A stretch of DNA of 64,000 nt from Ancylobacter sp. SL191 (GCF_026625645.1 NZ_CP113056.1:124001-188000), one strand, 5' to 3'; positions 16,358 to 26,279 are shown, counted from the first letter of the stretch. Notes: generated by a model from the sequence alone, not told the origin. Translations and numbers: made by a program.

Positions 16358-17788
16358 TCAGGCGAGGCCGGCGCGGCCGAGCGCGGCGGCCTGACGCGCG
16401 GCGACCTCCTCCACATCGAAGCCGGCAATGGCTTCCTCGAACAGCGCGTGGAAGTTCATCTCGGCCTTCAGATGCAGGAACACCCCGCCAAGGCCGATGG
16501 CGGCGCGGTCCATGAAGACGAATTCGCGGGGCACCTTCACCGGGCCTTTTTCCTTCAGCGCCTGATGCACGCGGAAGGCCTCGCGCCGTCCGTACTCGCC
16601 GGGCGAGACGCCGTCGGCGATGGTGCGCACGCGGTCATCGAGCAGCGGGCCATAGATGAAGCGGGCCCAGATGTTGAGCACCTCGATCAAATCGCGCTTG
16701 AGGCCGCGAAAGCCCCAGGTCTCATAGGCGTGGACGATGCGCGCCTCGTCGCCCGCCTGCAGGCCGCGATAGAGATCGACCACCGCGCCGACGAAGCTCG
16801 GGGGGAAGATGCGGATGCAGCCATAATCCAGGAGGTTGATGCCGGCGGGCGCCCCCTCCTCCTCGAACACGGTGTAATTGCCGAGATGCGGGTCGCCATG
16901 GATGACGCCGAAGCGGGCAAAGGGGAGCCACCAGGCGGTGAACATGGCGCGCGCGAGGCGGTTGCGCTCCTCAAGCCCATGATCGACGAAATCGAGCATG
17001 CGCCGGCCCTCCAGCCAGTCCATCGTCAGCAGCCGGCCGGTGGAGAGGGCGGGATGGACGGCCGGCACGCGCACCATGGGGTGGCCCTTGAGGATCTCCG
17101 CATAGAGCGCGGCATGGGCGGCCTCGCGCCTGTAGTCCAGCTCCTCGCGCACGCGGGCGCCGATTTCCTGCGCGATCTCGCTCGTGTCGATCGCCGGGTC
17201 CATGCGGCGATGAATGGCGAGCACCACGCCGAGCTGGCGCAGATCGGCCTCCACGGCGGACTGCATGTCCGGGTATTGCAGCTTGCAGGCGAGCGCGGCG
17301 CCTTCCAGGCTCACCGCGCGGTGCACCTGGCCGAGCGAGGCGGCGGCGGCGGGCTCCTTGCCGAATTCCTTGAAGCGGGCCATCCAGTCCGGCCCGAGCT
17401 CGGCCATCATGCGGCGCTTGACGAAGGCCCAGCCCATGGGCGGCGCCTGGCTCTGCAGCGTGGCGAGCTCGGCGGCATATTCCGGCGGCAGCGCGTCGGG
17501 GATGGTCGCCATGAGCTGGGCGACCTTCATGATCGGCCCTTTCAGCCCGCCGAGTGCCGCGGCGAGGGCGGCGGCGTTGCCGGTCTTGTCGTCGAGGCCG
17601 AACAGGCGGGTGCCGGCGATGCGCGCGGCGACCCCGCCGACGCGGGTGCCGACGCGGGCGTAACGGGCGGCGCGGGCGGCGAGGCGGTTGCCTTCGCGGT
17701 CGTGGGGCGTGTCAGGATGATCGGACAAGAGGGCCTCGCTGGTGCCCAGCAGATAGGGCGTGCCCGGCCGGACGCAAGCAAAGATCAC
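16358..17788 (-). CDS. ABC1/UbiB-family atypical kinase
   Basis: A 476-aa protein of the ABC1 (AarF/UbiB/ADCK) family. The KxGQ-like motif reads KVAQLMATIPDALP. The alanine-rich nucleotide loop AAAASLGQVHRA, the catalytic loop IHGDPHLGNY and the metal motif LLDYGC are all present. Family members bind ATP and support ubiquinone synthesis or lipid handling. The proline/glycine substitution of KxGQ (Gly to Ala) is odd for the family. It is 10 bp downstream of the small membrane-protein gene in the same direction. Confidence 0.88.
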   Translation of the reverse strand: MIFACVRPGTPYLLGTSEALLSDHPDTPHDREGNRLAARAARYARVGTRVGGVAARIAGTRLFGLDDKTGNAAALAAALGGLKGPIMKVAQLMATIPDALPPEYAAELATLQSQAPPMGWAFVKRRMMAELGPDWMARFKEFGKEPAAAASLGQVHRAVSLEGAALACKLQYPDMQSAVEADLRQLGVVLAIHRRMDPAIDTSEIAQEIGARVREELDYRREAAHAALYAEILKGHPMVRVPAVHPALSTGRLLTMDWLEGRRMLDFVDHGLEERNRLARAMFTAWWLPFARFGVIHGDPHLGNYTVFEEEGAPAGINLLDYGCIRIFPPSFVGAVVDLYRGLQAGDEARIVHAYETWGFRGLKRDLIEVLNIWARFIYGPLLDDRVRTIADGVSPGEYGRREAFRVHQALKEKGPVKVPREFVFMDRAAIGLGGVFLHLKAEMNFHALFEEAIAGFDVEEVAARQAAALGRAGLA

Positions 17789-17798
17789 GTCACGCGGA

Positions 17799-18296
17799 TC
17801 ACGCCTTCGGTACGCGCACCAGGAGGCGCTGGATCAGCAAGAGGCCGAGCACCGCCAGCGGCGTGGCGAAATCGGTGTAGAGGATCGGTCCGGCATTGCC
17901 GGCGGCCATGTCGCCGGTGGCGTTGATCTGGACGAGGTGGCCGACGCCCGCCCCGCCGAGAAAGCCGAGCATCATCACCCCGACCGCCGCGCGAAAGCCC
18001 GGCGAGCCGAGGAAGGCGCCGATCAGCGCGGCAAGGCCGATGCCGAGATTGGCCATGCCGACCTCGAACTGGAACGGGCTCGGCGCCCAGCCAATGGAGG
18101 CGGCCACCTGATCGGGCACGAAGACATGGCCGGAGAACGCCCATAGCCCCATGAGGCCGGCGGGGAAGACCAGGATCCAGCGCAGCAATTGTTCGAGGAT
18201 GCGGGCGAGCGTGAGGGGGCGCGGGCCGCGCCCGATCATCACCCCGGCGACCAGAAGGGCAGCGGCCCAGAACAGCAGCGGAAACCAGAAGACCAT
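17799..18296 (-). CDS. Conserved integral membrane protein, function unknown (DUF6790-like)
   Basis: A 165-aa protein with about four hydrophobic segments (FWFPLLFWAAALLVAGVMI, WILVFPAGLMGLWAFSGHVF, NLGIGLAALIGAFLG and FATPLAVLGLLLIQRLLV). It contains VFVPDQVAASIGWAPSPFQFEVGMAN, which I associate from memory with DUF6790 proteins. No catalytic motif is evident. It is transcribed with the ABC1 kinase gene, only 10 bp apart. Confidence 0.7.
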   Translation of the reverse strand: MVFWFPLLFWAAALLVAGVMIGRGPRPLTLARILEQLLRWILVFPAGLMGLWAFSGHVFVPDQVAASIGWAPSPFQFEVGMANLGIGLAALIGAFLGSPGFRAAVGVMMLGFLGGAGVGHLVQINATGDMAAGNAGPILYTDFATPLAVLGLLLIQRLLVRVPKA

Positions 18297-18324
18297 GCGC
18301 CCCTCCCTTAACGGAAGGGTGAGC

Positions 18325-19281
18325 TTAGCCGGCTGTGGCGATCATCTCCAGTGCCCGCGCCACGGCGTCGCGATGCTCGGTCAGCCCCTTATAGGCGAGC
18401 TGATCCGGGTCGAGGCCGAGGATCTGCTCGCGCAGCGAGGCGGCGAGCGCGCGCCCTTCCGGGTGGCGGCGGAAGGCGTCGAACGGGTCGACATGGATGC
18501 GGATGGTGAACAGCAGCGCCCCGGTCTGCGGCAGGCGGCGCAGCGTCTGGCGCTCGACGCGGACAAAGGCTTCCGGCGCCAGATTGGCGGGGTCGTCGAA
18601 CCAGGCGCGCGGGCGCTCCTTGGATTCGGGGTGGTGCAGCGCCGCGTCGGGGTAGATCGACCAGTTCACCCGCCACACCGGCTGGTCGACCTTCAGATTC
18701 TCGAAGATGCGGTTCATCACGCGGGCGAGCTTGGTCGGATAGCCCGGCACCTTCTCATGCACCCCGTCCATGGTGAGGCCGAACTTCTCCGCCAGCGACC
18801 AGGCCGAGGGGAAACACAACGCCGCCGCCACCAGCCGGTAGCCGCCCTCGCTCGGCGTGAGCAGGACGAGATCGTCGGAGACGATGTGGCTGGCGGTGTC
18901 GAGCGGGAGCCGCGCGGGGTCGTCGAGATCAAAGCTCGCCCCCGTCGCCAGCACGTCGAGCCGGCGCCCCTCGAGCCGGTACTGGTCGGGGAAGCGCTGG
19001 GTGAGGTGCTCCACCAACAGCTCCAGCGTCTCGCGCTGCGCGTCTTCCGTCCCCTCTTCGGCGCGGAACACCACATCGCGCTTGTCCCGCATCAGCGCCG
19101 CGCGCTCGGTGAGTGTCTGGCTGAGCTTGGCATCGGGCTCGATCCATTCGGCGAGATCGAGCGGGGCGAGCGCGATGGAGAAGGGCTTGCGCGTGCCGTC
19201 GAACGGCGTGTGCGGGAAGGGCTCGTGCAGATAAGGCGCGGTTTCCGGCACGAGATCGGCGGCGGGGCTGGCGATATTCAT
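18325..19281 (-). CDS. Heme-dependent oxidative N-demethylase family protein (DUF3445)
   Basis: A 318-aa protein matching the DUF3445/HODM family, heme enzymes that oxidatively demethylate dimethylamine-type substrates. Signature pieces are LCFPSAWSLAEKFGLTMDGVHEKVPGY, NRIFENLKVDQPVWRVNWSIYPD, FVRVERQTLRRLPQTGALLFTIRIHVDP and a C-terminal LAYKGLTEHRDAVARAL. The heme-binding PAS-like domain spans most of the chain. There is no partner reductase gene next to it. The substrate is inferred only from family membership. Confidence 0.8.
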   Translation of the reverse strand: MNIASPAADLVPETAPYLHEPFPHTPFDGTRKPFSIALAPLDLAEWIEPDAKLSQTLTERAALMRDKRDVVFRAEEGTEDAQRETLELLVEHLTQRFPDQYRLEGRRLDVLATGASFDLDDPARLPLDTASHIVSDDLVLLTPSEGGYRLVAAALCFPSAWSLAEKFGLTMDGVHEKVPGYPTKLARVMNRIFENLKVDQPVWRVNWSIYPDAALHHPESKERPRAWFDDPANLAPEAFVRVERQTLRRLPQTGALLFTIRIHVDPFDAFRRHPEGRALAASLREQILGLDPDQLAYKGLTEHRDAVARALEMIATAG

Positions 19282-19569
19282 GGGGCACAGGTCTCAAAGG
19301 GGGCGGGCCGGCGCGCGGTCCATATCCCCCTCAGATTAGAAGCTGTGCAGGCTTCGTGACAGCCCAATTTGACGGCATCGCAGTCACCCTTTCGGACGAA
19401 CTCGGATGACAGAGACGGCCTGCGTGCCTCAACGCCGCCCGTCGGGCGGCACCTCAGCATGACGGGCGGCGGGATGTGGGTGACCGAACGAGCCGCCGCT
19501 CCCCACCCCGCACGCCGTCATCCTGAGGTGCGCGCGGCGCGTGCGCCTACGGCTTACGCGCGGCTCGCG

Positions 19570-20001
19570 TCACTGCGTTCTGCGAGCGAGCAAATCGCGG
19601 ATTTCGGTCAGCAGGAGTTCTTCCTTGGTCGGCGGGGCCGGCGGCGGGAGTTCGTGCTGCGCGTTGCGGCGCAGGCGGTTGATGCCCTTCACCACCAGGA
19701 ACAGAATCCACGCGATGACGAGGAAGTTGATGACCACGGTGAGGAAATGGCCATAGGCGAACACCGCCCCCTGCTCGCGCGCAGCGGCCAATGTCGTGGC
19801 GGTAACGCTGGAGGACAGGCCGACAAAATGATTGGAGAAATCGAGCCCGCCGGCAACCGCGCCCACCAGCGGCATGAACAGATCGGAGACGATGGACGAC
19901 ACGATCTGCCCGAAGGCCGCGCCGATGATCACGCCGATGGCGAGATCGACGACATTGCCCTTCACCGCGAATTCGCGGAATTCCTTCAACATAGTGCTCA
20001 C
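19570..20001 (-). CDS. mscL: Large-conductance mechanosensitive channel MscL
   Basis: A 143-aa channel protein. Helix 1 carries [22 protein letters not shown] followed by [17 protein letters not shown]. Helix 2 is [23 protein letters not shown], and the C-terminal bundle contains [18 protein letters not shown]. It opens under membrane tension to release solutes during osmotic downshock. A GTG start at 20001 (MSTMLKEF) is favoured because GGAGGG lies 6 bp upstream; the ATG at 19992 is the alternative. Confidence 0.93.
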   Translation of the reverse strand: MSTMLKEFREFAVKGNVVDLAIGVIIGAAFGQIVSSIVSDLFMPLVGAVAGGLDFSNHFVGLSSSVTATTLAAAREQGAVFAYGHFLTVVINFLVIAWILFLVVKGINRLRRNAQHELPPPAPPTKEELLLTEIRDLLARRTQ

Positions 20002-20095
20002 GCGCAGCCCTCCGTCGCGACGGTTCCCCGCGCAATTGTGGGGCGGTATGCGGGCGGCGGCAAGTGTGGGGGAGAAGACTGCGAGCCCGTCTCGA

Positions 20096-20688
20096 CTAAG
20101 GTCTCGGCAGCGGAAAGAACAGACCCTTGATGCAGTCAGGATTACGCACCGCGATCTGCACATGGCTCTTGCGATAGATGCCGCTACCGGGAAACGCCCT
20201 GCCTCCTTCGACGAACATGCCACGCACGGTGTCAAAGGCGGGCTTCTCGGCATCCTGCATCAGGTTATGAAGGTGCTTGATAACGGCACAATCGAGAAAG
20301 CGCAGAAGCCAGTCTGTATCCGCCGAGGACTTGGATTTTCGGTTTTCAGGGATCGACAACCCCGCATGCGTCTGGGTTTCAACAAACGATCCATAGGCCC
20401 ATCGCAGGAGCTCGATATCGGCGCGGGACACCAAGTCGAGACAGTTGCCAAGATCGATTACCGCCCCCACGACCGCAGCCTTGGTATAACGCGCCCCGCC
20501 GAGACCTTCTCATCTGCCCATTCGCGGGCACGGACTGGGTCCGATTCCCAGAAATAGGCTCCCGGGCCTAGTCAGTCATAATCCTGATCGCTGTGCAGGA
20601 GATCGACGCCTTCCAGTACTGCACGACGCGCGACCGCTTCGTCGCAGCCGTGATAGCCCAGCACGAAAGAGGTCGCGAGGCGGCTCAA
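20096..20688 (-). pseudogene. Broken ART-like (ADP-ribosyltransferase-fold) protein, possible toxin remnant
   Basis: Translated from a TTG at 20688 the chain reads SFVLGYHGCDEAVARRAVLEG, then DYD-stop (TGA at 20572-20574, where Trp is expected), then LGPGAYFWESDPVRAREWADEKV. A frameshift near 20480-20500 moves to the frame of [45 protein letters not shown] and [17 protein letters not shown]. The YHGC and GAYFWE motifs resemble the H and Y motifs of DUF3990-type ART folds. The TTG overlaps the stop of the 60-aa gene. One nonsense change plus one frameshift should abolish the product. Confidence 0.65.
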
Positions 20689-20867
20689 GCAGCTTCAGTG
20701 TCCTTCTTCGACGGTTCACCGCCGAACTCAGCGCGAAGCTTGCCCTTCTTCGTGTAGATGCCGCCCTTGATCAGGAAATCACGTGCGGCCTTTTTCGACA
20801 CGTTGACGCGCTCGGTGACTTCCTTGATCGCCTTGATAATTTCCCGGTTTCGCTCTTCGTGGGTCAT
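20685..20867 (-). CDS. Small conserved protein, possible antitoxin or partner of the ART-like protein
   Basis: A 60-aa protein, charged and helical, reading MTHEERNREIIKAIKEVTER then SKKAARDFLIKGGIYTKKGKL and RAEFGG near the end. I do not know a named family. From memory such short proteins often precede ART-like genes of the type found just downstream. Its stop overlaps the TTG start of that gene, so the two would be translated together. The reading frame is intact while the partner is broken, which fits an antitoxin left behind by a dead toxin. That role is inferred. Confidence 0.6.
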   Translation of the reverse strand: MTHEERNREIIKAIKEVTERVNVSKKAARDFLIKGGIYTKKGKLRAEFGGEPSKKDTEAA

Positions 20868-21097
20868 GGCTCGCTCCCGACGTCACTTAGGCTACCACTC
20901 AAAAACGCGGCCCGCATTAAATGTGCATCAAGAATCGAGCCTGAATTTTCTGCAGTCAATTTCACAAACCAAAAGGCGCTGCCTTAAGGGCCAACCGACG
21001 ACCGAGCCCCCTCCTTGCCCGCCCTTCCCCTCCGGCGCATAAAGATCGCGCTTAGGTTCCTCGCGCCTCATCGGCTGCGCTTCTTGCCGGAGACCCC

Positions 21098-24000
21098 ATG
21101 CTTCAGGCCTGGGTCATCATCACCGTCGCCCTCGTCTATGTCGGCTTCCTGTTCGCGGTGGCGAGCTTTGGCGACCGGCGGGTGGCGCGCGTGCCGAGGG
21201 GGCGCAAGGGGCGGCCTTACATCTATGCGCTGTCGCTGGCGGTCTATTGCACCTCCTGGACCTTCTTCGGCTCGGTCGGGCTCGCCACCACGCAGGGGGT
21301 GAACTTCCTCACCATCTATGTCGGGCCGATGCTGGTCTTCGCGCTCGGCGCGCCGTTCCTGCTGCGCATGGTGCGGCTCGCCAAGGCGCAGAACATCACC
21401 TCCATCGCCGACTTCATCGCCGCGCGCTACGGCAAGAGCCAGGGCGTCGCCGCGCTGGTGGCGGTGGTCGCGATCGTTGGCTCGCTCCCCTATATCGCCC
21501 TGCAGCTGAAAGCGGTGTCGGCCTCGCTCGTTGCCCTGCTCGGCGATTTCGACGGGCTCGGCCTGCATTACCCGCTGGTCGGCGACCTCGCCTTGATGAT
21601 CGCGGTCGCCATGGCGGTGTTCGCCGTGCTGTTCGGCACCCGCCATATCGACGCGACCGAGCATCAGGAAGGGCTGATGCTGGCGGTAGCGACCGAATCC
21701 ATCGTCAAGCTGGTGAGCTTTCTCGCGGTCGGGCTGTTCGTCACCTTCGTGATGTTCGCCGGGCCGTTCGACCTGTTCGCGCGAGCCGCGGAAAAGGGCG
21801 TGCTGCCGGTGCTGACGGAAGGGTTTTCCGCCAGCAATTGGGCGGTGATGACGCTGCTCTCGGCGCTCGCCATCCTGCTGCTGCCGCGCCAGTTCCATGT
21901 CGCGGTGGTGGAGAACACCTCGGAAGCGGAGATCCGCACGGCGGCGTGGCTGTTCCCGCTCTATCTCGTGCTGATCAACCTGTTCGTCATTCCCATCGCG
22001 GTGGCCGGGCTGATCTCCTTCCCGCCCGGCTTCATCGACGGCGACATGTATGTGCTGACGCTGCCGCTCTCGGCCGGCTCCAAGGTGATGGCGCTGGTGG
22101 CCTTTGTCGGGGGCCTGTCGGCGGCGACCGCCATGGTGATCGTCGAGACGGTGGCGCTGGCGGTGATGGTGTCCAACGACATCTTCATGCCGCTCTTGGT
22201 GCGCGGGCGGCGCGGGGCGGAGGCAACGGGGCTGCTGCGGCGCGGCGGGGGCCCCGGCGAGGCGCGCCCCTATGGCGAGGACAGCGCGCTCACCGATATG
22301 GGGCTGCGCCTGCTCACCGTGCGGCGCATCGCCATCTTCGCCATCCTGCTGCTGGCCTATCTCTATTACCGGCTGACCGGCGAGGCGCAGCTCGCGCAGA
22401 TCGGCCTGCTGTCCTTCGCCGCCGTGGCGCAGTTCGGCCCGGCGCTGCTGCTCGGGCTGATCTGGCGGCGCGGCACGGCGCTCGGCGCCATCACCGGCAT
22501 CGCCGCCGGCATCGCGCTGTGGGCCTACACGCTGCTGCTGCCGAGCCTCATCGATTCCGGCCTGTTCACCCGCGCGCTGCTGACCGAGGGGCCGTTCGGG
22601 CTCGGCTGGCTGCGCCCGCAGGCGCTGCTCGGGGTGAATGCCGGGCCGCTCGCCCATGGCGTGATGTGGAGCCTGACGGTCAACGTCATCTTTTTCTTCA
22701 TCGGCTCACTGGCGCGCCAGCCCCGGCCGATCGAGCGGCTGCAGGCCAGCGTCTTCGTCGAGGCGGACCGCGCGCCCTCGGCGCCGAGCTTCCGGCTCTG
22801 GCGCTCGCCGGTGACGGTGGGCGAGCTGATCGGCACGGTGGCGCGCTATCTCGGCGAGGAGCGCACCCGCGCCTCCTTCGAAAGCGTCTCGGCCATGCGC
22901 GGGGTGACGCTGGAGCCGAACCGCGAGGCGGATTTCCAGCTCATCCGCTATGCCGAGCATCTGCTCGCCTCGGCCATCGGCGCGGCCTCCTCGCGCCTCG
23001 TGCTGTCGCTGATGCTGCGGAAGCGCACCGTCTCCACCAAGGCGGCGCTGAAGCTGCTGGACGATGCCTCCGCCGCCATCCAGTACAACCGCGAGATCCT
23101 GCAGACCGCGCTCGACCATGTGCGCCAGGGCATCGCCGTGTTCGACCGCGATCTGCGCCTCATCTGCTGGAACCGGCAGTTCGGCGACATGCTCGACCTG
23201 CCGCCGGAGATCGTGCGCATCGGCGTCGGCATGGACGAGATGATCCGCTTCAACGCCGCCAGCGGCGTGTTCGGGCCGGGGCCGGTGGAGGAGATCGTGC
23301 GCGAGAAGCTCGGCCGCTTCGCCCGGCGCAACGTCACCTTCCAGGAGCGCCTCGCCCCGCGCGGCGTGGTGATGGAGGTGCGCGTCAACACCATGCCCGA
23401 TGGCGGCGTGGTGGTGACCTTCAACGACATCACCCCGACGGTGGAGGCCGCCGAGGCGCTGGAGCGGGCGAACGAGACGCTGGAGCGGCGGGTGCGCGAG
23501 CGCACCAAGGCGCTGGAGAACCTCAACACCCAGCTCGCCCAGGCAAAATCCGAGGCCGACGAGGCCAACATCTCCAAGACGCGCTTCCTCGCCGCCGCCA
23601 GCCACGACATCCTGCAGCCGCTCAACGCCGCCCGGCTCTACGCCACGAGCCTCGTCGAACAGGCGCAGGCGGGCGAGGATTCGCGGCTCGCCCGCAATGT
23701 CGACGCCTCGCTCGAGGCGGTGGAGGAGATCCTCGGCGCGCTCCTGGACATTTCCCGCCTTGATGCCGGCGCGCTCAAGCCCGAGGTCGGCGCCTTCCGG
23801 CTCGACGACATCTTCCGCCAGCTCGAGCTCGAATTCGCCCCGCTGGCCAAGGAGAAGGGGCTGCGCCTCACCTTCGTGGCGAGCTCGGCGGCGGTGCGCT
23901 CGGACCGGCGGCTGCTGCGGCGGCTGTTGCAGAACCTCGTCTCCAACGCGATCAAATACACCCCGCGCGGGCGGGTGCTGATCGGCGTGCGCCACCGGCG

Positions 24001-24673
24001 CGGGCGGCTGCGCATCCAGGTGCTGGACAGCGGGCTCGGCATTCCCGCCGCCAAGCAGAAGGTGATCTTCCAGGAATTCCAGCGGCTCGACCAGGGCGCG
24101 AAGGCCGCGCGCGGGCTGGGGCTCGGCCTCTCCATCGTCGAGCGCATCGCCCGCGTGCTCGACCACCCGATCACGCTGGCCTCGACGCCCGGCCGCGGCA
24201 GCGCCTTCGCGGTGGAGGTGCCCTCGGCCCCGCCGATTCCCGCCGAGCTGCCGCGCTCCCTGCCCCGCGCCGCCCCGGCCGCGACGCTGGAGGCGCTGAC
24301 CGTGCTGTGCATCGACAATGAGCCGGCAATCCTCGACGGCATGGAGACGCTGCTCTCCGGCTGGGGCTGCCGGGTGGTGAAGGCGGCCGACGTCACCGAG
24401 GCGCTGGCGACGCTGCGCGAGCTGAAGATCGCGCCCGACGTGCTGCTGGTCGACTACCATCTCGACGAGGGCGACGGCATCGAGGCCACCAAGCAGCTGC
24501 GCTGGAAGCTCGATCAGGGCCTGCCCGCCGTGCTCATCACCGCCGACCGCTCGAAGAAGGTGCGCGACACCGCGCGCGAGACCGAGATGGAGGTGCTGAA
24601 CAAGCCCGTCCGCCCCGCCGCCCTGCGCGCCTTGCTGGCCCAATGGCGGGCGACGCGGGCAGCGGCGGAGTAG
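21098..24673 (+). CDS. Hybrid histidine kinase/response regulator fused to a sodium:solute symporter domain
   Basis: A 1191-aa membrane sensor. Residues about 1-560 form a 12-13 helix SSS/PutP-type domain (YALSLAVYCTSWTFFGSVGLA, ADFIAARYGKSQGVAALVA). A PAS region follows near 665-790 (ILQTALDHVRQGIAVFDRDLRL), then a coiled coil and HisKA with His836 in AAASHDILQPLNAARL. The HATPase has N-box NLVSNAIKYTP and G-boxes GLGLGLSIVERIA. The receiver domain holds Asp1119 (LLVDYHL) and Lys1169 (NKPVRP). The architecture resembles NahK/ErcS'-like kinases. The external signal and the output partner are not visible here. Confidence 0.93.
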   Translation: MLQAWVIITVALVYVGFLFAVASFGDRRVARVPRGRKGRPYIYALSLAVYCTSWTFFGSVGLATTQGVNFLTIYVGPMLVFALGAPFLLRMVRLAKAQNITSIADFIAARYGKSQGVAALVAVVAIVGSLPYIALQLKAVSASLVALLGDFDGLGLHYPLVGDLALMIAVAMAVFAVLFGTRHIDATEHQEGLMLAVATESIVKLVSFLAVGLFVTFVMFAGPFDLFARAAEKGVLPVLTEGFSASNWAVMTLLSALAILLLPRQFHVAVVENTSEAEIRTAAWLFPLYLVLINLFVIPIAVAGLISFPPGFIDGDMYVLTLPLSAGSKVMALVAFVGGLSAATAMVIVETVALAVMVSNDIFMPLLVRGRRGAEATGLLRRGGGPGEARPYGEDSALTDMGLRLLTVRRIAIFAILLLAYLYYRLTGEAQLAQIGLLSFAAVAQFGPALLLGLIWRRGTALGAITGIAAGIALWAYTLLLPSLIDSGLFTRALLTEGPFGLGWLRPQALLGVNAGPLAHGVMWSLTVNVIFFFIGSLARQPRPIERLQASVFVEADRAPSAPSFRLWRSPVTVGELIGTVARYLGEERTRASFESVSAMRGVTLEPNREADFQLIRYAEHLLASAIGAASSRLVLSLMLRKRTVSTKAALKLLDDASAAIQYNREILQTALDHVRQGIAVFDRDLRLICWNRQFGDMLDLPPEIVRIGVGMDEMIRFNAASGVFGPGPVEEIVREKLGRFARRNVTFQERLAPRGVVMEVRVNTMPDGGVVVTFNDITPTVEAAEALERANETLERRVRERTKALENLNTQLAQAKSEADEANISKTRFLAAASHDILQPLNAARLYATSLVEQAQAGEDSRLARNVDASLEAVEEILGALLDISRLDAGALKPEVGAFRLDDIFRQLELEFAPLAKEKGLRLTFVASSAAVRSDRRLLRRLLQNLVSNAIKYTPRGRVLIGVRHRRGRLRIQVLDSGLGIPAAKQKVIFQEFQRLDQGAKAARGLGLGLSIVERIARVLDHPITLASTPGRGSAFAVEVPSAPPIPAELPRSLPRAAPAATLEALTVLCIDNEPAILDGMETLLSGWGCRVVKAADVTEALATLRELKIAPDVLLVDYHLDEGDGIEATKQLRWKLDQGLPAVLITADRSKKVRDTARETEMEVLNKPVRPAALRALLAQWRATRAAAE

Positions 24674-24688
24674 AGGCGGACGGCCCTC

Positions 24689-25036
24689 TCAAGGATGCGG
24701 GTCGGGGAAGCCGTGACGCTCGGCGAGGGCGGCCAGGATGGCGTCCTTGTCGCTGATGAAGCCGCGCCCCTCATGCGTGCCGGTCTGGTGCCGCGAGACG
24801 GCGCCCGCCGCCAGGACGAGCAGCGGCAGGGACTGGTTGGCCTCGCCCACCAGCTCGATCACCGGATGGCGGGGACGTGGCCAGGCGACACGCCGGACAT
24901 CGAGGCGCGCGGCACGCTCGGGGAAGGAGGCCAGCACCCCCTCCAGCAGCGCGCAGTGCCAGCAATAGAAGGTCTGGCCGGGATAGGCCGGATCGGTGAA
25001 GCCCGGCGCGAGCAGGACCAGCGTGTCACGTTCCAT
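24689..25036 (-). CDS. DUF3088 thioredoxin-like protein
   Basis: A 115-aa protein. It starts MERDTLVLLAPGFTDPAYPGQTFYCWHCALLEG, with a CxxC pair (CWHC) at the expected active-site position of a thioredoxin fold, and ends with DKDAILAALAERHGFPDPHP. This is the pattern of DUF3088, a family of unknown function. The ATG at 25036 is preferred over 25042 because the GGGGAG site is 8 bp away. It starts 15 bp downstream of the GAF kinase stop, so it is probably co-transcribed with the two-component pair. Confidence 0.75.
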   Translation of the reverse strand: MERDTLVLLAPGFTDPAYPGQTFYCWHCALLEGVLASFPERAARLDVRRVAWPRPRHPVIELVGEANQSLPLLVLAAGAVSRHQTGTHEGRGFISDKDAILAALAERHGFPDPHP

Positions 25037-25050
25037 GGCCATCGCTCCCC

Positions 25051-26229
25051 TCACCCCGCCAGCGGCAGGCGGAAGGTGAAGACGGTCGCCGCCGCGTCGG
25101 AGGTAACGGTGAGCGTGCCGCCATGGGCGTGGGCGATCTGCGCGGCGATGTAGAGGCCGAGGCCGAGGCCCTGATTGTTGCCGCCCCTTCCGCGATAATA
25201 GGGCCGGAAAAGCTGCGTCTGCACATCCACCGGGATCGGCGCGCCGCCATTGGCGACGCTGAGGCGGAAGGCGCCCTCCGCGTCGAGCTCGGCATGGACC
25301 TCGATCGGCTGGTCGGCGGCACCGTGGATGACGGCGTTGTTGAGCAGGTTGGAGAGCAGCTGGGCGAGGCGCGCATGGTCCACAGGCACCGGCTTCTCGA
25401 CCGTGCAGACAGCGCGGATGTCGCGGTCGGGAGAGGCGGCGCGGGTTTCGGCCACCACCTGGTCCAGCGTCGGCGCCAGCGGGCGGGCGGCATCGCGGCT
25501 GAGGTCGAGCCCGCCGGCCAGCCGCCCGCGCGCCAGATCAAGCAGATCATCGACGAGGCGCGCCATGCGCTGGGTGGTCTGGTGGAACAGGTCGAGCAGC
25601 GCGCGCCCGCGCTCGCTCTGCGGCTCGCGCTGGAGCAGCCGGGCGCCGCTCTGGATGGCGGCGATGGGGCTGCGCAGATCATGGCCGAGCACGGCGATGA
25701 ACTGCTCGCGCAGTTCATTCGTCTCGTGCAGCACGGCAAGCTCGGCCCGGCTTGCCACCAGCAGCATCTGGTCCTCGACATGGCGGGCGATGAGCTGGGC
25801 GAACAGCCGGAACATCGGCACGGTGGGGCCCGTGGTCAGCGGCGCCGGGCGGCTGTCGAGGGCGCAGAGCGTGCCGAAGAAGCGGCCATCGGCCAGCACG
25901 ATCGGCACCGAGATGTAGCTGGCAATGCCGTACATCTTCGGGATCGGGTCGTTGCAATAGACCGGGTCGTTCGCCGCGTCGTCGAACACCACCTCGACAT
26001 GCGAGCGGCGCACCCGGTCGCAGAAGGTGGTGTCGATGGGCAGCTCGTCACCCGGCTTCATGCCGAAGCCAACGCCATCGCGCACCGCCCCGGCCACCCA
26101 GCGCTGTTCAGTCACGCAGGCCACGGCGGCGAAGCCGAGGCCGGTGGTCTCGCACACCACCTGAAGGATCGCGGGAATGGCGCTCACGGCCTGAATGGCC
26201 GCGATCCCAGCCTGCACGTCGATGGTCAT
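25051..26229 (-). CDS. GAF-domain sensor histidine kinase
   Basis: A 392-aa soluble kinase. A GAF domain spans about 15-165 (GFAAVACVTEQRWVAGAVRDG, PIDTTFCDRVRRS, YISVPIVLADGRFFGTLCALD). HisKA follows with His183 in FIAVLGHDLRSPIAAI, then the ATPase with NLLNNAVIHGA and GLGLGLYIAAQIAHAHGG. No transmembrane segment is present, so it senses a cytosolic cue. The ATG at 26229 has GGAGAG 8 bp upstream; the GTG at 26238 is too close to it. The response regulator gene is 50 bp upstream on the same strand, a probable cognate pair. Confidence 0.9.
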   Translation of the reverse strand: MTIDVQAGIAAIQAVSAIPAILQVVCETTGLGFAAVACVTEQRWVAGAVRDGVGFGMKPGDELPIDTTFCDRVRRSHVEVVFDDAANDPVYCNDPIPKMYGIASYISVPIVLADGRFFGTLCALDSRPAPLTTGPTVPMFRLFAQLIARHVEDQMLLVASRAELAVLHETNELREQFIAVLGHDLRSPIAAIQSGARLLQREPQSERGRALLDLFHQTTQRMARLVDDLLDLARGRLAGGLDLSRDAARPLAPTLDQVVAETRAASPDRDIRAVCTVEKPVPVDHARLAQLLSNLLNNAVIHGAADQPIEVHAELDAEGAFRLSVANGGAPIPVDVQTQLFRPYYRGRGGNNQGLGLGLYIAAQIAHAHGGTLTVTSDAAATVFTFRLPLAG

Positions 26230-26279
26230 CGGGGCCACTCTCCGTGCCGCTGTTCCATGCCTTGCCGGGCGCGGCGGCC

